The notes: a model not told the origin generated them from the letters alone. A stretch of DNA of 11,150 nucleotides from Gammaproteobacteria bacterium (GCA_024641445.1 JAHEDA010000065.1:1-11150), one strand, 5' to 3'. Shown: positions 1 to 6,990, counted from the stretch's first letter. Translations and numbers: made by a program.

Positions 1-181
1 CGATGATGTTATAACTCACATTGTTAGCCGGGATGGTTTGACCCAGTGGTACGGGAACCGTTACAAGCATCGCACAGCTTCCGGTAGTTGGGAACGACGA
101 CAAGGCAAACGCATTGGTCATTGGCAACAGTCCGACCAGAACGGCCGCTAGTAACTTACGTACAACAGAATTAGATTTCAT
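1..181 (-). CDS. Secreted protein of unknown function (5' part only)
   Basis: An open frame starts with ATG at 181-179 and runs without a stop through the left edge of the window, giving the first 60 residues. A Shine-Dalgarno GGAG lies 7 nt before the ATG (complement of 189-192). The N-terminus is a textbook signal peptide: basic n-region with K2, R8 and K9, hydrophobic core about residues 10-21 (LLAAVLVGLLPM), and an Ala-Phe-Ala cleavage site with the cut likely after A26. The mature start has one Cys (C36) followed by a Val/Pro-rich stretch. The protein is therefore probably exported to the periplasm, outer membrane or outside. There is no lipobox, because no Cys follows the cleavage site. 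I do not recognise the family from 34 mature residues. It is separated from purA by 530 bp, so it is probably its own transcription unit. The existence of the gene is well supported; its function is unknown. Confidence 0.75.
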   Translation of the reverse strand, partial: MKSNSVVRKLLAAVLVGLLPMTNAFALSSFPTTGSCAMLVTVPVPLGQTIPANNVSYNII

Positions 182-212
182 ACCATTTCTCCATTCTCTG
201 ATTTATCAAAAT

Positions 213-227
213 TTGGCATCATGCCAA
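213..227. promoter_or_regulatory. 15-bp palindrome, candidate operator upstream of the secreted-protein gene
   Basis: TTGGCATCATGCCAA has 7-bp perfect arms around a single central base. It ends 31 bp before the ATG at 181, where a repressor site would overlap the start of transcription or the leader. The same half-site, TGGCAT/ATGCCA, recurs in the inverted repeat at 542-566. A hairpin role is unlikely, because with a 1-nt spacer the arms cannot fold fully; a dimeric DNA-binding protein fits better. The regulator is unknown, and regulation here is inferred from symmetry and position alone. Confidence 0.35.
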
Positions 228-282
228 TACTATTCTTATGTTAGACAACCAACTCGGATTATCCAGAGGCATCGACGACTAT

Positions 283-307
283 GTCTTGTCACGCACGTAG
301 ACAAGAC
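283..307. repeat. Perfect 8-bp inverted repeat (GTCTTGTC / GACAAGAC)
   Basis: GTCTTGTC at 283-290 is followed after 9 nt (ACGCACGTA) by its exact complement GACAAGAC at 300-307. No run of T follows on either strand, so this is not a normal intrinsic terminator. It lies about 100 bp upstream of the secreted-protein start and could be a protein-binding site or a leader hairpin. The function is not determinable from sequence. Confidence 0.5.
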
Positions 308-541
308 TCAGCCCCTAACGCCCACCGCGACACACATTCATCACAAGTCTTTACCCTTATCGGCTCATAGCCGTCGCACTTTAATTTTTTACACTGGTTA
401 TCGCAGGTGTAACCCTCCGAGTAACACTCGACATCAATATCGCACTACAACTAATAACGCCCAGTGCTACGTTTTATTTCAGGATAGGTATGAACATGGT
501 GCACAGAGATGGGGCTAGTATCTTGAAAGAGTATTTACGGC

Positions 542-566
542 CTGGCATATCCTGATGGCATGCCAG
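542..566. repeat. Inverted repeat CTGGCAT / ATGCCAG with an internal 10-bp palindrome
   Basis: CTGGCAT at 542-548 and ATGCCAG at 560-566 are exact complements separated by 11 nt. A second copy of the half-site makes the palindrome TGGCATGCCA at 556-565. The half-site is shared with the palindrome at 213-227, so both may bind the same factor. It lies about 150 bp beyond the purA stop and is therefore not part of the purA coding unit. Confidence 0.4.
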
Positions 567-671
567 ATTGGCTGAGAGAGAGAAGAACGAAAGACTGATT
601 GTGCTATTTCAGATTAATTAGACGTTGACTGAAAAAGCCGTCAACCGGAACCATTACTTCTGGGTATTTCA

Positions 672-700
672 CATCACCCATCCAATTCGGACGGGTGATG
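672..700 (-). terminator. Hairpin 11 nt after the purA stop, probable transcript 3' end
   Basis: Read on the minus strand, CATCACCCGTCC (700-689), the 5-nt loop GAATT and GGATGGGTGATG (683-672) form a 12-bp stem. The ninth pair is G-U in minus-strand RNA but would be an A-C mismatch in plus-strand RNA, which argues that it works as RNA in the purA direction. No U-tract follows (the next bases are TGAAATACCC), so it may be Rho-assisted or may be a processed, stabilised 3' end rather than a standard intrinsic terminator. Confidence 0.55.
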
Positions 701-711
701 TTTATCGTCGT

Positions 712-2022
712 CTAGCCGAAGGGGTGACGCAGTACGATCGTGTCGGCGCGATCGGGACCGGTAGAGATAATATCCACGGGCACGCCAACGACCTCTTCGA
801 TCTTCTTTATATAAGCCTTCGCATTAACTGGCAGGTCTTCATACTTGCGAATGCCAACCGTCGTCTCTTTCCAGCCCGCGACATCAATGTAGAGTGGTTT
901 GCATTGTTCGTAGGCATCGGCGCCAATCGGCGGTGCATCCATCTGCTTGCCGTCCACCTCATAACCCACCGCGATACGCAGGCTCTCCAGTCCATCGAGC
1001 ACGTCCATCTTGGTCAGGCAGATGCCAGAGAGTGAATTCAGCTGCACGGAGCGACGCAGGCTCACCGCATCCAGCCAGCCACAGCGACGGGCACGTCCAG
1101 TGGTCGAACCAAACTCGTGACCGAGCTTGGCCATGTGGGCGCCGATGGGGTCATTGAGCCCTACACCGTCGTATAGCTCGGTCGGGAATGGACCCGCACC
1201 GACACGCGTGGTGTAGGCTTTGGTGATCCCCAGGACATAATCAATGTCACGTGGCCCAACACCGGTACCAGTACAGGAACCACCCGCAGTTGGGTTGGAC
1301 GAGGTCACATAGGGATAGGTACCGTGATCGATATCCAGCAGGGTACCCTGCGCGCCCTCAAACATGACGCTCTTACCCTCGGTGCGCAGCTTGTGCAGCA
1401 TACCCGTGACATCGGCCACCATCGGGCGGATCCGTTCGGCCATTGCCAGGGTCTCATCCAGCACCTGTTGGAAATCCACGGTGTCGGTCTTGAAATAATT
1501 CTTCAGGGCAAAGTTGTGGTAGTCGAGGACTTCACCCAGACGCGCGGCGAGGCGCTCGCGGTGCAGCATGTCACCGACCTTGAGGCCGCGACGGGAGATC
1601 TTGTCTTCGTAGGCGGGGCCGATACCACGGCCGGTGGTGCCGATGGCCTTCTTGCCACGCGCCAGTTCACGCGCCTGATCGAGTGCAATATGGTAAGGCA
1701 GGATCAGCGTGCAGGCCTCACTAATAAAGAGGCGGCCCGTCGCATCGACACCATTGCTGGCCAGCATATCCAGTTCTTTCAACAGGGCCGTGGGCGAGAG
1801 CACCACGCCATTGCCGATCAGACACTGCACCTTGGAACGGAGGATACCCGAGGGGATCAGGTGCAGGACGGTCTTCTTGCCCTCAATGACGAGGGTATGA
1901 CCGGCATTGTGACCACCCTGGAACCGGACCACGGCATCTGCGCGATCCGTCAACAGATCGACGACCTTGCCCTTACCCTCATCACCCCATTGGGTCCCAA
2001 TAACGACTACATTCTTTCCCAT
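712..2022 (-). CDS. purA: Adenylosuccinate synthetase PurA
   Basis: PurA joins IMP and aspartate using GTP to make adenylosuccinate, the first committed step from IMP to AMP, in the cytoplasm. The 436-residue length is close to the E. coli enzyme (about 432). Visible signatures: phosphate-binding loop GTQWGDEGKGK (residues 9-19) with catalytic D14; H42 in QGGHNAGH; IMP-binding GTTGRGIGPAYEDK (128-141); FEGAQGTLLDIDHGTYPYVT (221-240); GSTTGRARRCGW (305-316); guanine-recognition TKMDVLD (337-343); and TGPDR near the C-terminus. I chose the ATG at 2022 because it gives the normal N-terminus MGKNVVVIGTQWGD. The frame continues upstream to a TTG at 2067, but that lies inside hisZ and adds residues the family lacks. 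The Shine-Dalgarno is weak (AGAGAA). It is the last gene of the run, 23 bp after hisZ. Confidence 0.97.
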   Translation of the reverse strand: MGKNVVVIGTQWGDEGKGKVVDLLTDRADAVVRFQGGHNAGHTLVIEGKKTVLHLIPSGILRSKVQCLIGNGVVLSPTALLKELDMLASNGVDATGRLFISEACTLILPYHIALDQARELARGKKAIGTTGRGIGPAYEDKISRRGLKVGDMLHRERLAARLGEVLDYHNFALKNYFKTDTVDFQQVLDETLAMAERIRPMVADVTGMLHKLRTEGKSVMFEGAQGTLLDIDHGTYPYVTSSNPTAGGSCTGTGVGPRDIDYVLGITKAYTTRVGAGPFPTELYDGVGLNDPIGAHMAKLGHEFGSTTGRARRCGWLDAVSLRRSVQLNSLSGICLTKMDVLDGLESLRIAVGYEVDGKQMDAPPIGADAYEQCKPLYIDVAGWKETTVGIRKYEDLPVNAKAYIKKIEEVVGVPVDIISTGPDRADTIVLRHPFG

Positions 2023-2045
2023 GCCTGATTCTCTTGTTGAAAGCG

Positions 2046-3230
2046 TTACAACGGTTGTATTTCCCAACGCCCATCTTTTTTCACCAGCCGCCGGTCACAG
2101 CCCATTGCGCGGGCATCGCCTGACTGACCGGGTAGTTCACAGATGACACATTGCCCCTCAGCCCGCAATTCTCTCACCTTTTGCAACAGATCGACATCCT
2201 CTTGCGCGGGGGCATGGATGGCATTAAGGAGAGCGGAGCCATTTTCGGGCATCAGATTGACCAAGGTCTTGAGGTCGGTACTAAAGCCGGTGGCGGGACG
2301 GGCGTTGCCAAAGGCCTTACCGATCCCGTCATAACGCCCACCCTGGGCGATGGCCTGGCCCTGCCCTGCGACGAAGGCCGCAAAGACCAGGCCGGTGTGA
2401 TAGTGATAGCCGCGTAGCTCGGCCAGGTCATAATGCAGAGTGACCTTTGGCAGCCGCAGCCTGGCCAGTGCCGCCACCCGCTCGAGATTTGCAAGCGCCT
2501 CCAGCACATCGGCACTCGCTCGCTGCAAGACAGTGCGCGCCTGCGAGAGCACCTCGGCATCACCATTCAGGTCGGCCAGGCTGCCCAGCATGGCGCTGGC
2601 ATTTGCATCTAACTTCCACTCTTTTAGTAACACGACGATCTCGGGCTTGGCCTTACGCTGAAGCGCCTCAAACAACTGCTGTTCTTGCGCATCACTCAAG
2701 CCAGCCTGTTGGGCCAGGCCACGAAAGATGCCAACGTGCCCAATATCAAGATAGGTGTCGGTAATTCCACAGAAGGCGAGGGTCTCCATCATCAGGCTCA
2801 ATATCTCGATGTCACTCTCGATACCCGCATGGCCGTATAACTCTGCACCCACTTGTAGCGGGCTACGTGAACCGGCAAAGCCGTCTGGCAGGGTATGTAG
2901 TACGGTGCCGAGATAACACAACCGTGTTGGTGTAGCACGACGCAGACGATGCGCATCGATACGCGCCACCTGTGGCGTCATATCGGCTCGCAGTCCCATG
3001 AGACGCCCGGTCTTCTGGTCGATCAGCTTGAAGGTTTGCAGATCCAGGTCATCCCCGGTGCCTACCAATAAGGAATCGAGGTATTCGATGAATGGCGGCA
3101 TCACCAACTCATACCCCCAGGACTGGTAGTGATCAACGACTTGACGACGCAACTGCTCCAGGTGACGTGCCTGAGGTGGCAACAACTCTTCAATTCCCTC
3201 TGGCAACAACCAGCGTTTACTCTCGGTCAT
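2046..3230 (-). CDS. hisZ: ATP phosphoribosyltransferase regulatory subunit HisZ
   Basis: HisZ is a catalytically dead relative of histidyl-tRNA synthetase. It assembles with the short form of HisG to give active, histidine-sensitive ATP phosphoribosyltransferase, the first step of histidine synthesis. The 394 residues show the class II core: an N-terminal LLPEGIEELLPPQA segment (8-21), motif-2-like GLRADMTPQVARI (79-91), GGRYDGIGKAFG (297-308) and motif-3-like ARPATGFSTDLKTL (310-323). It is shorter than a true HisRS and lacks the C-terminal anticodon-binding domain, which rules out hisS. The position between the hfl genes and purA is typical of non-enteric gammaproteobacteria. The ATG at 3230 is preceded only by a poor purine stretch (AAGAGACGG). 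Its presence predicts a short-form HisG elsewhere in the genome; that is inference. Confidence 0.93.
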   Translation of the reverse strand: MTESKRWLLPEGIEELLPPQARHLEQLRRQVVDHYQSWGYELVMPPFIEYLDSLLVGTGDDLDLQTFKLIDQKTGRLMGLRADMTPQVARIDAHRLRRATPTRLCYLGTVLHTLPDGFAGSRSPLQVGAELYGHAGIESDIEILSLMMETLAFCGITDTYLDIGHVGIFRGLAQQAGLSDAQEQQLFEALQRKAKPEIVVLLKEWKLDANASAMLGSLADLNGDAEVLSQARTVLQRASADVLEALANLERVAALARLRLPKVTLHYDLAELRGYHYHTGLVFAAFVAGQGQAIAQGGRYDGIGKAFGNARPATGFSTDLKTLVNLMPENGSALLNAIHAPAQEDVDLLQKVRELRAEGQCVICELPGQSGDARAMGCDRRLVKKDGRWEIQPL

Positions 3231-3264
3231 GATCCGTCTCTTAAAATTGGGTAAATCGTATCTA

Positions 3265-3456
3265 TCAGGACTTTATTGTATAGAGCAGGAAGGCACCGAG
3301 GACCATCAGGAGCAAACCCCACACGCGCAGAAATCGATCATTCATCTCAGACATCGTGCGGAGGGTCTTGCGAAAAATCCGTGGGGTCAACGCTGGCATA
3401 ATGCCTTCAATGACCATCACTAACGCGATTGCCCCCAGCAGGTCCTCCCACATCAT
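3265..3456 (-). CDS. yjeT: Small membrane protein, YjeT/DUF2065 family
   Basis: This 63-residue protein has two hydrophobic segments, about residues 5-23 (LLGAIALVMVIEGIMPAL) and 44-61 (VWGLLLMVLGAFLLYT), joined by a basic linker with PRIFRKTLRTMSEM. The pattern LxLVxVIEGxxPxxxP and the location between hflC and purA match YjeT (DUF2065), an inner-membrane protein of unknown function. Two adjacent ATGs are possible (3456 and 3453). I chose 3456, which has AGGA 8 nt upstream (complement of 3465-3468). The frame stays open to an upstream start at 3492, but that would add a polar N-terminus unusual for the family. It lies 54 bp after hflC and 34 bp before hisZ. The symbol follows the E. coli name. 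Confidence 0.85.
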   Translation of the reverse strand: MMWEDLLGAIALVMVIEGIMPALTPRIFRKTLRTMSEMNDRFLRVWGLLLMVLGAFLLYTIKS

Positions 3457-3477
3457 CCTGTCAATCCTGTTGCTTGT

Positions 3478-3503
3478 GTCACCCCAACCCATGCCAGGGT
3501 GAC
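3478..3503 (-). promoter_or_regulatory. Intercistronic hairpin between hflC and yjeT
   Basis: On the minus strand GTCACCC (3503-3497) and GGGTGAC (3484-3478) pair perfectly. The stem continues inward through three G-U pairs and one C-G pair to an AUGG loop, making 11 pairs. On plus-strand RNA those wobbles become A-C mismatches, so the structure favours the operon direction. There is no U-tract. It starts 7 nt after the hflC stop and is best read as an mRNA processing or stability element, or weak attenuation before yjeT-hisZ-purA. The stem resembles the one after purA. Confidence 0.45.
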
Positions 3504-3510
3504 GTTATGG

Positions 3511-4383
3511 TTATTTTTTAGGCTTGGTCTGCTTAAAGTAGCGAAAGAATTCGGAGTCCGGTTGCAGAACCATGATCTCATTCTCATTGTTAAACGAGCG
3601 TCGGTAGGCCTGCAGGCTACGATAAAAATCGTAGAACCCCGCGTCCTTGGAATAGGCCTGGGCATAGATCGCCGTGGCCTTACCATCACCCGAACCTCGA
3701 ATCTCTTCCGCCTTACGCTTGGCGCGGGCCAGTATTTCGGTACGATCGCGGTCTGCTCGGGCGCGGATGATCAGCGACTCCTTTTCACCCATTGCGCGGT
3801 GCTCGTTGGCGATACGCAGACGCTCGGCGCGCATACGGTCAAACACCGAGTCACGCACATTCCGCGGCAGCTCGATTTGCTTAATCCGTACATCCACAAT
3901 CATTACACCGAAGTCTTTCATCTTCGAATCGGCAAGATCCGCTACGTTCTTCATGATCTCCTTGCGTTCACCGGAGACCACCTCGCGGATGGTGCGATTA
4001 CCCAGCTCGGCCTGTAGACCATCTTTAATGGTCTGTGCCATACGGGATGCCGCATCGGCCTCACGACCACCAAAGGAGCGGAAGTATTGTTCGACATTGG
4101 TGATACGCCACTTCACGAAGTAGTCCACCATGACGTTCTTCTTCTCACCGGTAAGGATCTGTTCAGGCTTGGCATCCAGGGTCAGAACGCGGCGATCAAA
4201 CTTCAGCACCTCATTGAATAAGGGGACACGGAAATAGATCCCCGGTTCAAAGTTAGTACGCTTAAGCTTGCCCAAGGCAAGCAGGATCGCCGACTCGCGT
4301 TCATTTACGGTGAAGAAAAAGTTAGAGCCGAACAACAGCACCAGCAAAACGATTACGGTGGCAATGATCTTGTTCTTTTCCAT
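3511..4383 (-). CDS. hflC: SPFH membrane protein HflC, partner of HflK and FtsH
   Basis: HflC forms with HflK the large inner-membrane assembly that encloses the FtsH protease and modulates its access to membrane substrates. At 290 residues it is shorter than E. coli HflC (334), as in many other gammaproteobacteria. One membrane anchor spans about residues 6-25 (IIATVIVLLVLLFGSNFFF), followed by the SPFH/band-7 domain (TVNERESAILLALGK onward). A charged helical stretch follows (AERLRIANEHRAMGEKE, ARADRDRTEILARAKRKAEE), and the tail MVLQPDSEFFRYFK is characteristic of HflC. The ATG overlaps the hflK stop by one base (TAATG), so translation is probably coupled, giving matched amounts of the two subunits. 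Confidence 0.95.
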   Translation of the reverse strand: MEKNKIIATVIVLLVLLFGSNFFFTVNERESAILLALGKLKRTNFEPGIYFRVPLFNEVLKFDRRVLTLDAKPEQILTGEKKNVMVDYFVKWRITNVEQYFRSFGGREADAASRMAQTIKDGLQAELGNRTIREVVSGERKEIMKNVADLADSKMKDFGVMIVDVRIKQIELPRNVRDSVFDRMRAERLRIANEHRAMGEKESLIIRARADRDRTEILARAKRKAEEIRGSGDGKATAIYAQAYSKDAGFYDFYRSLQAYRRSFNNENEIMVLQPDSEFFRYFKQTKPKK

Positions 4384-5555
4384 TAGCGTTGCTCCCTCGT
4401 GCGGGTGCGCTGCCTTGCGGCATCGTCAATGTCAGTGCTGATCTTGTCGGAGCGATCCGTTGTCCCGGTCGCGGCCCCCTGCGCGGCAGGCGTTGGTGTG
4501 GTGCCCTCTGACTTTTTCCGCATGATCTGATCCAGGGGTAGATAAAGCATGTTGCTACCCTTATCGACATCCACCACGATCTTGCTGTTCTTGCTCATGA
4601 TGCCTTCCATCGTCTCCAGATACAGGCGCTTACGCGTCACCTCTGGGGCCTTGCGATACTCATCCAGGGTCTGTAGAAAGCGACTGGTTTCACCGCGCGC
4701 CTGCTCGATAGTCTGTTGCTTGTAGGCCTCGGCCTCCTGCCCCAGGCGTTCGGCGTCACCCTCGGCCTTCGGGATGATATCGCGCTCGTAGGCCTCGGCC
4801 TGTTTCTTGTAACGGTCTTCGTCCTCACGCGCCTTGATTGCATCTTCGAATGCGGCCTGAACATCCTGCGGCGGTTGAGCACTCTCCAGGTTGACCTTCA
4901 ACACCGTAATCCCGGTGTTATAGAGGTCCATCAGGTTCTGGATCTCCTTCTCGGTCTCATTGACCAGAATCTCACGCCCGCCGGACTCACTCAGAATATC
5001 GTCCAGACGCTTGGAGCCCGCCACTTCACGCAAGGCACTCTCGGAGGCCTCTTTGAGGGTGTAGTCAGGGTCGCGGACGTTATACAAATAGTCTTTGGCA
5101 TTCTTCACCTTGTACTGTACCGCCAGCGCAATGGTGATGAGATTTTCATCTTTAGTGAGCATCTCGGCCTTGTGGGTGGCATTACGCACCTGATCGACGT
5201 TGACCTTTTCTACTGACTCGATGGGATACGGTACATGCCAATTCGGGCCCGAGCCTACCGTTTCAACATAACGGCCAAAGCGCAGGATCACGCCACGCTC
5301 GGCGGGCTCAATGATGTAGAAGCCGGATAGACCCCAAATCACCACAATGATGACAACGATGAAACCAATGCCGGCGAGCAATGAGCCGTTGCCAGCACTC
5401 CCCTGCTTATCGCCGCCACCCTTACCACCAAACATGCCTGAGAATTTCTTCTGTAGCTTGCGGATGATCTCGTCAAGGTCGGGAGGACCCTGCTCATTGT
5501 TGCGGTTACCCCAGGGGTCTTTGCCCCCGGAACCGCCCGGTTCATTCCAGGCCAT
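4383..5555 (-). CDS. hflK: SPFH membrane protein HflK, partner of HflC and FtsH
   Basis: HflK is the other half of the HflKC complex. The 390 residues begin with a cytoplasmic Gly/Pro/Asn-rich segment (MAWNEPGGSGGKDPWG), typical of HflK, then one membrane span at about 59-80 (LLAGIGFIVVIIVVIWGLSG). The SPFH domain starts at YIIEPAERGVILRFG (80-94). A long charged coiled-coil region (FEDAIKAREDEDRYKKQAEA, then AEGDAERLGQEAEAYKQQ) precedes a Thr/Ala-rich disordered tail from about 350. The ATG at 5555 has GGAG 6 nt upstream. It lies 74 bp after hflX with a small hairpin in the gap, and overlaps hflC by one base. Confidence 0.96.
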   Translation of the reverse strand: MAWNEPGGSGGKDPWGNRNNEQGPPDLDEIIRKLQKKFSGMFGGKGGGDKQGSAGNGSLLAGIGFIVVIIVVIWGLSGFYIIEPAERGVILRFGRYVETVGSGPNWHVPYPIESVEKVNVDQVRNATHKAEMLTKDENLITIALAVQYKVKNAKDYLYNVRDPDYTLKEASESALREVAGSKRLDDILSESGGREILVNETEKEIQNLMDLYNTGITVLKVNLESAQPPQDVQAAFEDAIKAREDEDRYKKQAEAYERDIIPKAEGDAERLGQEAEAYKQQTIEQARGETSRFLQTLDEYRKAPEVTRKRLYLETMEGIMSKNSKIVVDVDKGSNMLYLPLDQIMRKKSEGTTPTPAAQGAATGTTDRSDKISTDIDDAARQRTRTREQR

Positions 5556-5584
5556 GTTGCACTCCGGCTGATTACTACGTTTGC

Positions 5585-5606
5585 GGGTATAACTCGTCTG
5601 ATACCC
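5585..5606 (-). promoter_or_regulatory. Small hairpin between hflX and hflK
   Basis: GGGTAT (5606-5601 on the minus strand) and ATACCC (5590-5585) are exact complements around a 10-nt loop, with one possible extra U-G pair outside. It starts 23 nt after the hflX stop. No U-run follows, so it is not an intrinsic terminator; it may mark an mRNA processing site. It is short enough to be a chance occurrence. Confidence 0.3.
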
Positions 5607-5629
5607 AAGGAAAAACAGAGGGGTAAATT

Positions 5630-6952
5630 CTAGGGACCTTCGCCGCCTGCCGCAAGGACTGGTTCCGGCATAGGCTGGATTATAAATTGCTCAATGGCCT
5701 CGTGTTTGCACAAGGATTGCCATTCCGGCCGCGGGACCTCGACATCCATTAACCAATGACCATCGGCACCTATCTGCTCTTGCACCACCTTGCCAGTGGT
5801 ATAGAGCTTGGCATGCAAACGCCCGGCAGTGGGGGGAAGACTCAACTGTTCGTGCACAGTCTCATTTGCCAATATCTCTTCAATGGCCTGTAACAATAGG
5901 GGTATACCCGCCCCAGTGAGCGCCGACAGCCACACCCTTCGAGGTCTGCCGGTATCATCGTATTCAATATGGGGGGACACGTCCGGTAAACAATCAATCT
6001 TATTAAAGACTTGCAACTGTGGGCGCTCAGCAGCCTCGATCTCCGTCAAAACGGTCTCCACGGCCAGGATATTGTCCTCCCGCACTTCACTCGCGGCATC
6101 GATGATGTGGAGCAGTAGATTCGCCTCGCGTGTCTCTTGCAGTGTCGAGCGAAAGGCCTCGACCAGGTCATGCGGCAGATGTCGAATAAAACCGACAGTG
6201 TCGGCCAGGATCATCGGTGCACCCGCAGGCATTTCGATCCGCCTCAAGGTTGGGTCAAGTGTGGCGAAGAGTTGGTCTGCGGCGAAAACATCTGCTGTTG
6301 AAAGCCGATTGAACAGGGTCGATTTACCGGCATTGGTATACCCCACCAGTGAGACGGTGGGGATCGATGCACGTTGGCGCGCACGCCGCCCCTGCTCTCG
6401 CTGACGTCGCACCTTTTCCAAACGCTTATTCAATTGTTTGATGCGCTCACCGAGCAGGCGTCGGTCGGTCTCCAACTGGGTCTCACCCGGTCCGCGCAGA
6501 CCGATACCACCCTTTTGCCGTTCAAGGTGAGTCCAGCCCCGGACCAATCGGGTAGAGAGATGACGGAGTTGTGCCAGCTCTACCTGCAACTTGCCTTCGT
6601 GGCTGCGCGCGCGCTGGGCAAAGATATCGAGAATCAGACCGGTACGATCAAGCACACGACACTGCAAGAGTCTTTCGAGATTGCGCTCTTGTACTGGAGA
6701 GAGTGTATGGTTGAACAAGACCACCTCGGCCTCATGCGCAACAACCGCCTCACGCACCTCTTCGGCCTTACCGGTACCGATGAAATATTTTGAGTCAGGA
6801 ACGCGACGTGAACCCGTGATAACCACCACCGGTGTAACCCCGGCGGACACGGTCAGCTCCTTGAATTCGTCCAGACCTTCCTTGTCGACAGCGGTGGTAA
6901 AATCCAGATGCACCAGTACCGCACGCTCGCCACCTGAAGGGCGCTCAAACAA
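5630..6952 (-). CDS. hflX: Ribosome-associated GTPase HflX
   Basis: HflX is a GTPase that binds 50S subunits and splits stalled ribosomes, notably under heat stress. The 440 residues show the HflX N-terminal domain (VHLDF, then ITGSRR 45-50 and YFIGTGKAEEV 56-66), the family signature GGIGLRGPGETQLETDRR (148-165), and a coiled coil at about 166-193. The G domain has G1 GYTNAGKST (204-212), G2-region ATLDPTLRR (230-238), G3 DTVGF (251-255), G4 NKID (317-320) and G5 SAL (343-345). The start is TTG at 6952. It matches the family N-terminus MFxR and has a near-ideal GGAGG 7 nt upstream (complement of 6960-6964), so the rare start is well supported. It follows hfq after 38 bp. The tail after about 430 is Ala/Gly-rich and not conserved. 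Confidence 0.97.
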   Translation of the reverse strand: MFERPSGGERAVLVHLDFTTAVDKEGLDEFKELTVSAGVTPVVVITGSRRVPDSKYFIGTGKAEEVREAVVAHEAEVVLFNHTLSPVQERNLERLLQCRVLDRTGLILDIFAQRARSHEGKLQVELAQLRHLSTRLVRGWTHLERQKGGIGLRGPGETQLETDRRLLGERIKQLNKRLEKVRRQREQGRRARQRASIPTVSLVGYTNAGKSTLFNRLSTADVFAADQLFATLDPTLRRIEMPAGAPMILADTVGFIRHLPHDLVEAFRSTLQETREANLLLHIIDAASEVREDNILAVETVLTEIEAAERPQLQVFNKIDCLPDVSPHIEYDDTGRPRRVWLSALTGAGIPLLLQAIEEILANETVHEQLSLPPTAGRLHAKLYTTGKVVQEQIGADGHWLMDVEVPRPEWQSLCKHEAIEQFIIQPMPEPVLAAGGEGP

Positions 6953-6959
6953 GGTACGC

Positions 6960-6964
6960 CCTCC
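6960..6964 (-). promoter_or_regulatory. Strong ribosome binding site for the TTG start of hflX
   Basis: GGAGG on the minus strand is followed by 7 nt (GCGTACC) and then TTG at 6952-6950. This is the strongest Shine-Dalgarno seen in the window and it decides the hflX start. A strong site with a weak start codon suggests translation output tuned separately from that of hfq. Confidence 0.7.
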
Positions 6965-6990
6965 AGAGGTTTAAATCGCGTCTGGGCAAA

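Larger units (their letters stand above)
182..711. other. 530-bp intergenic region rich in inverted repeats
   Basis: I see no convincing gene here. The only long plus-strand frame (114-518) is antisense to the signal-peptide gene and has no family resemblance. The region is visibly more AT-rich than the flanking genes. It should contain the promoter and leader of the secreted-protein gene and the 3' end of the purA transcript. Perfect inverted repeats are scattered through it: 213-227, 283-307, 389-394 with 407-412 (TTACAC/GTGTAA), 418-430 (CGAGT-AAC-ACTCG), 542-566, and 624-629 with 640-645 (GTTGAC/GTCAAC). A further hairpin lies at 672-700. No tRNA, known riboswitch or strong sigma-70 promoter pair was recognisable by eye. 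Confidence 0.7.

Noticed and set aside
114..518. Plus-strand frame of 134 codons in the left intergenic region
   Set aside because: It is antisense to the signal-peptide gene, has no family resemblance and a composition typical of non-coding sequence (many Thr, Arg, His, Tyr), and has no convincing ribosome binding site.
624..645. GTTGAC...GTCAAC with an inner TGAAAAAGCC as an intrinsic terminator or transposon end
   Set aside because: The T-run lies in the loop rather than after the stem, and no transposase or target-site duplication is visible nearby.
1324..2028. Long plus-strand frame of 234 codons
   Set aside because: It is fully antisense to purA, whose conserved motifs explain the region; a long antisense frame is expected from the codon bias of a GC-rich gene.
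2023..2067. Longer purA start (TTG at 2067)
   Set aside because: It would overlap the end of hisZ and add 15 residues absent from the family; the ATG at 2022 gives the normal N-terminus.
3457..3492. Longer start for the YjeT protein at 3492
   Set aside because: The extra 12 residues are polar and not family-like, and the start would lie inside the hflC/yjeT hairpin; the ATG at 3456 has a well-placed AGGA.
3499..4017. Plus-strand frame of 172 codons
   Set aside because: It is antisense to hflC and shows no recognisable domain.
5585..5606. hflX/hflK gap hairpin as an intrinsic terminator
   Set aside because: There is no U-tract after it, and hflK-hflC have no obvious promoter of their own downstream of it; kept only as a weak intercistronic hairpin.
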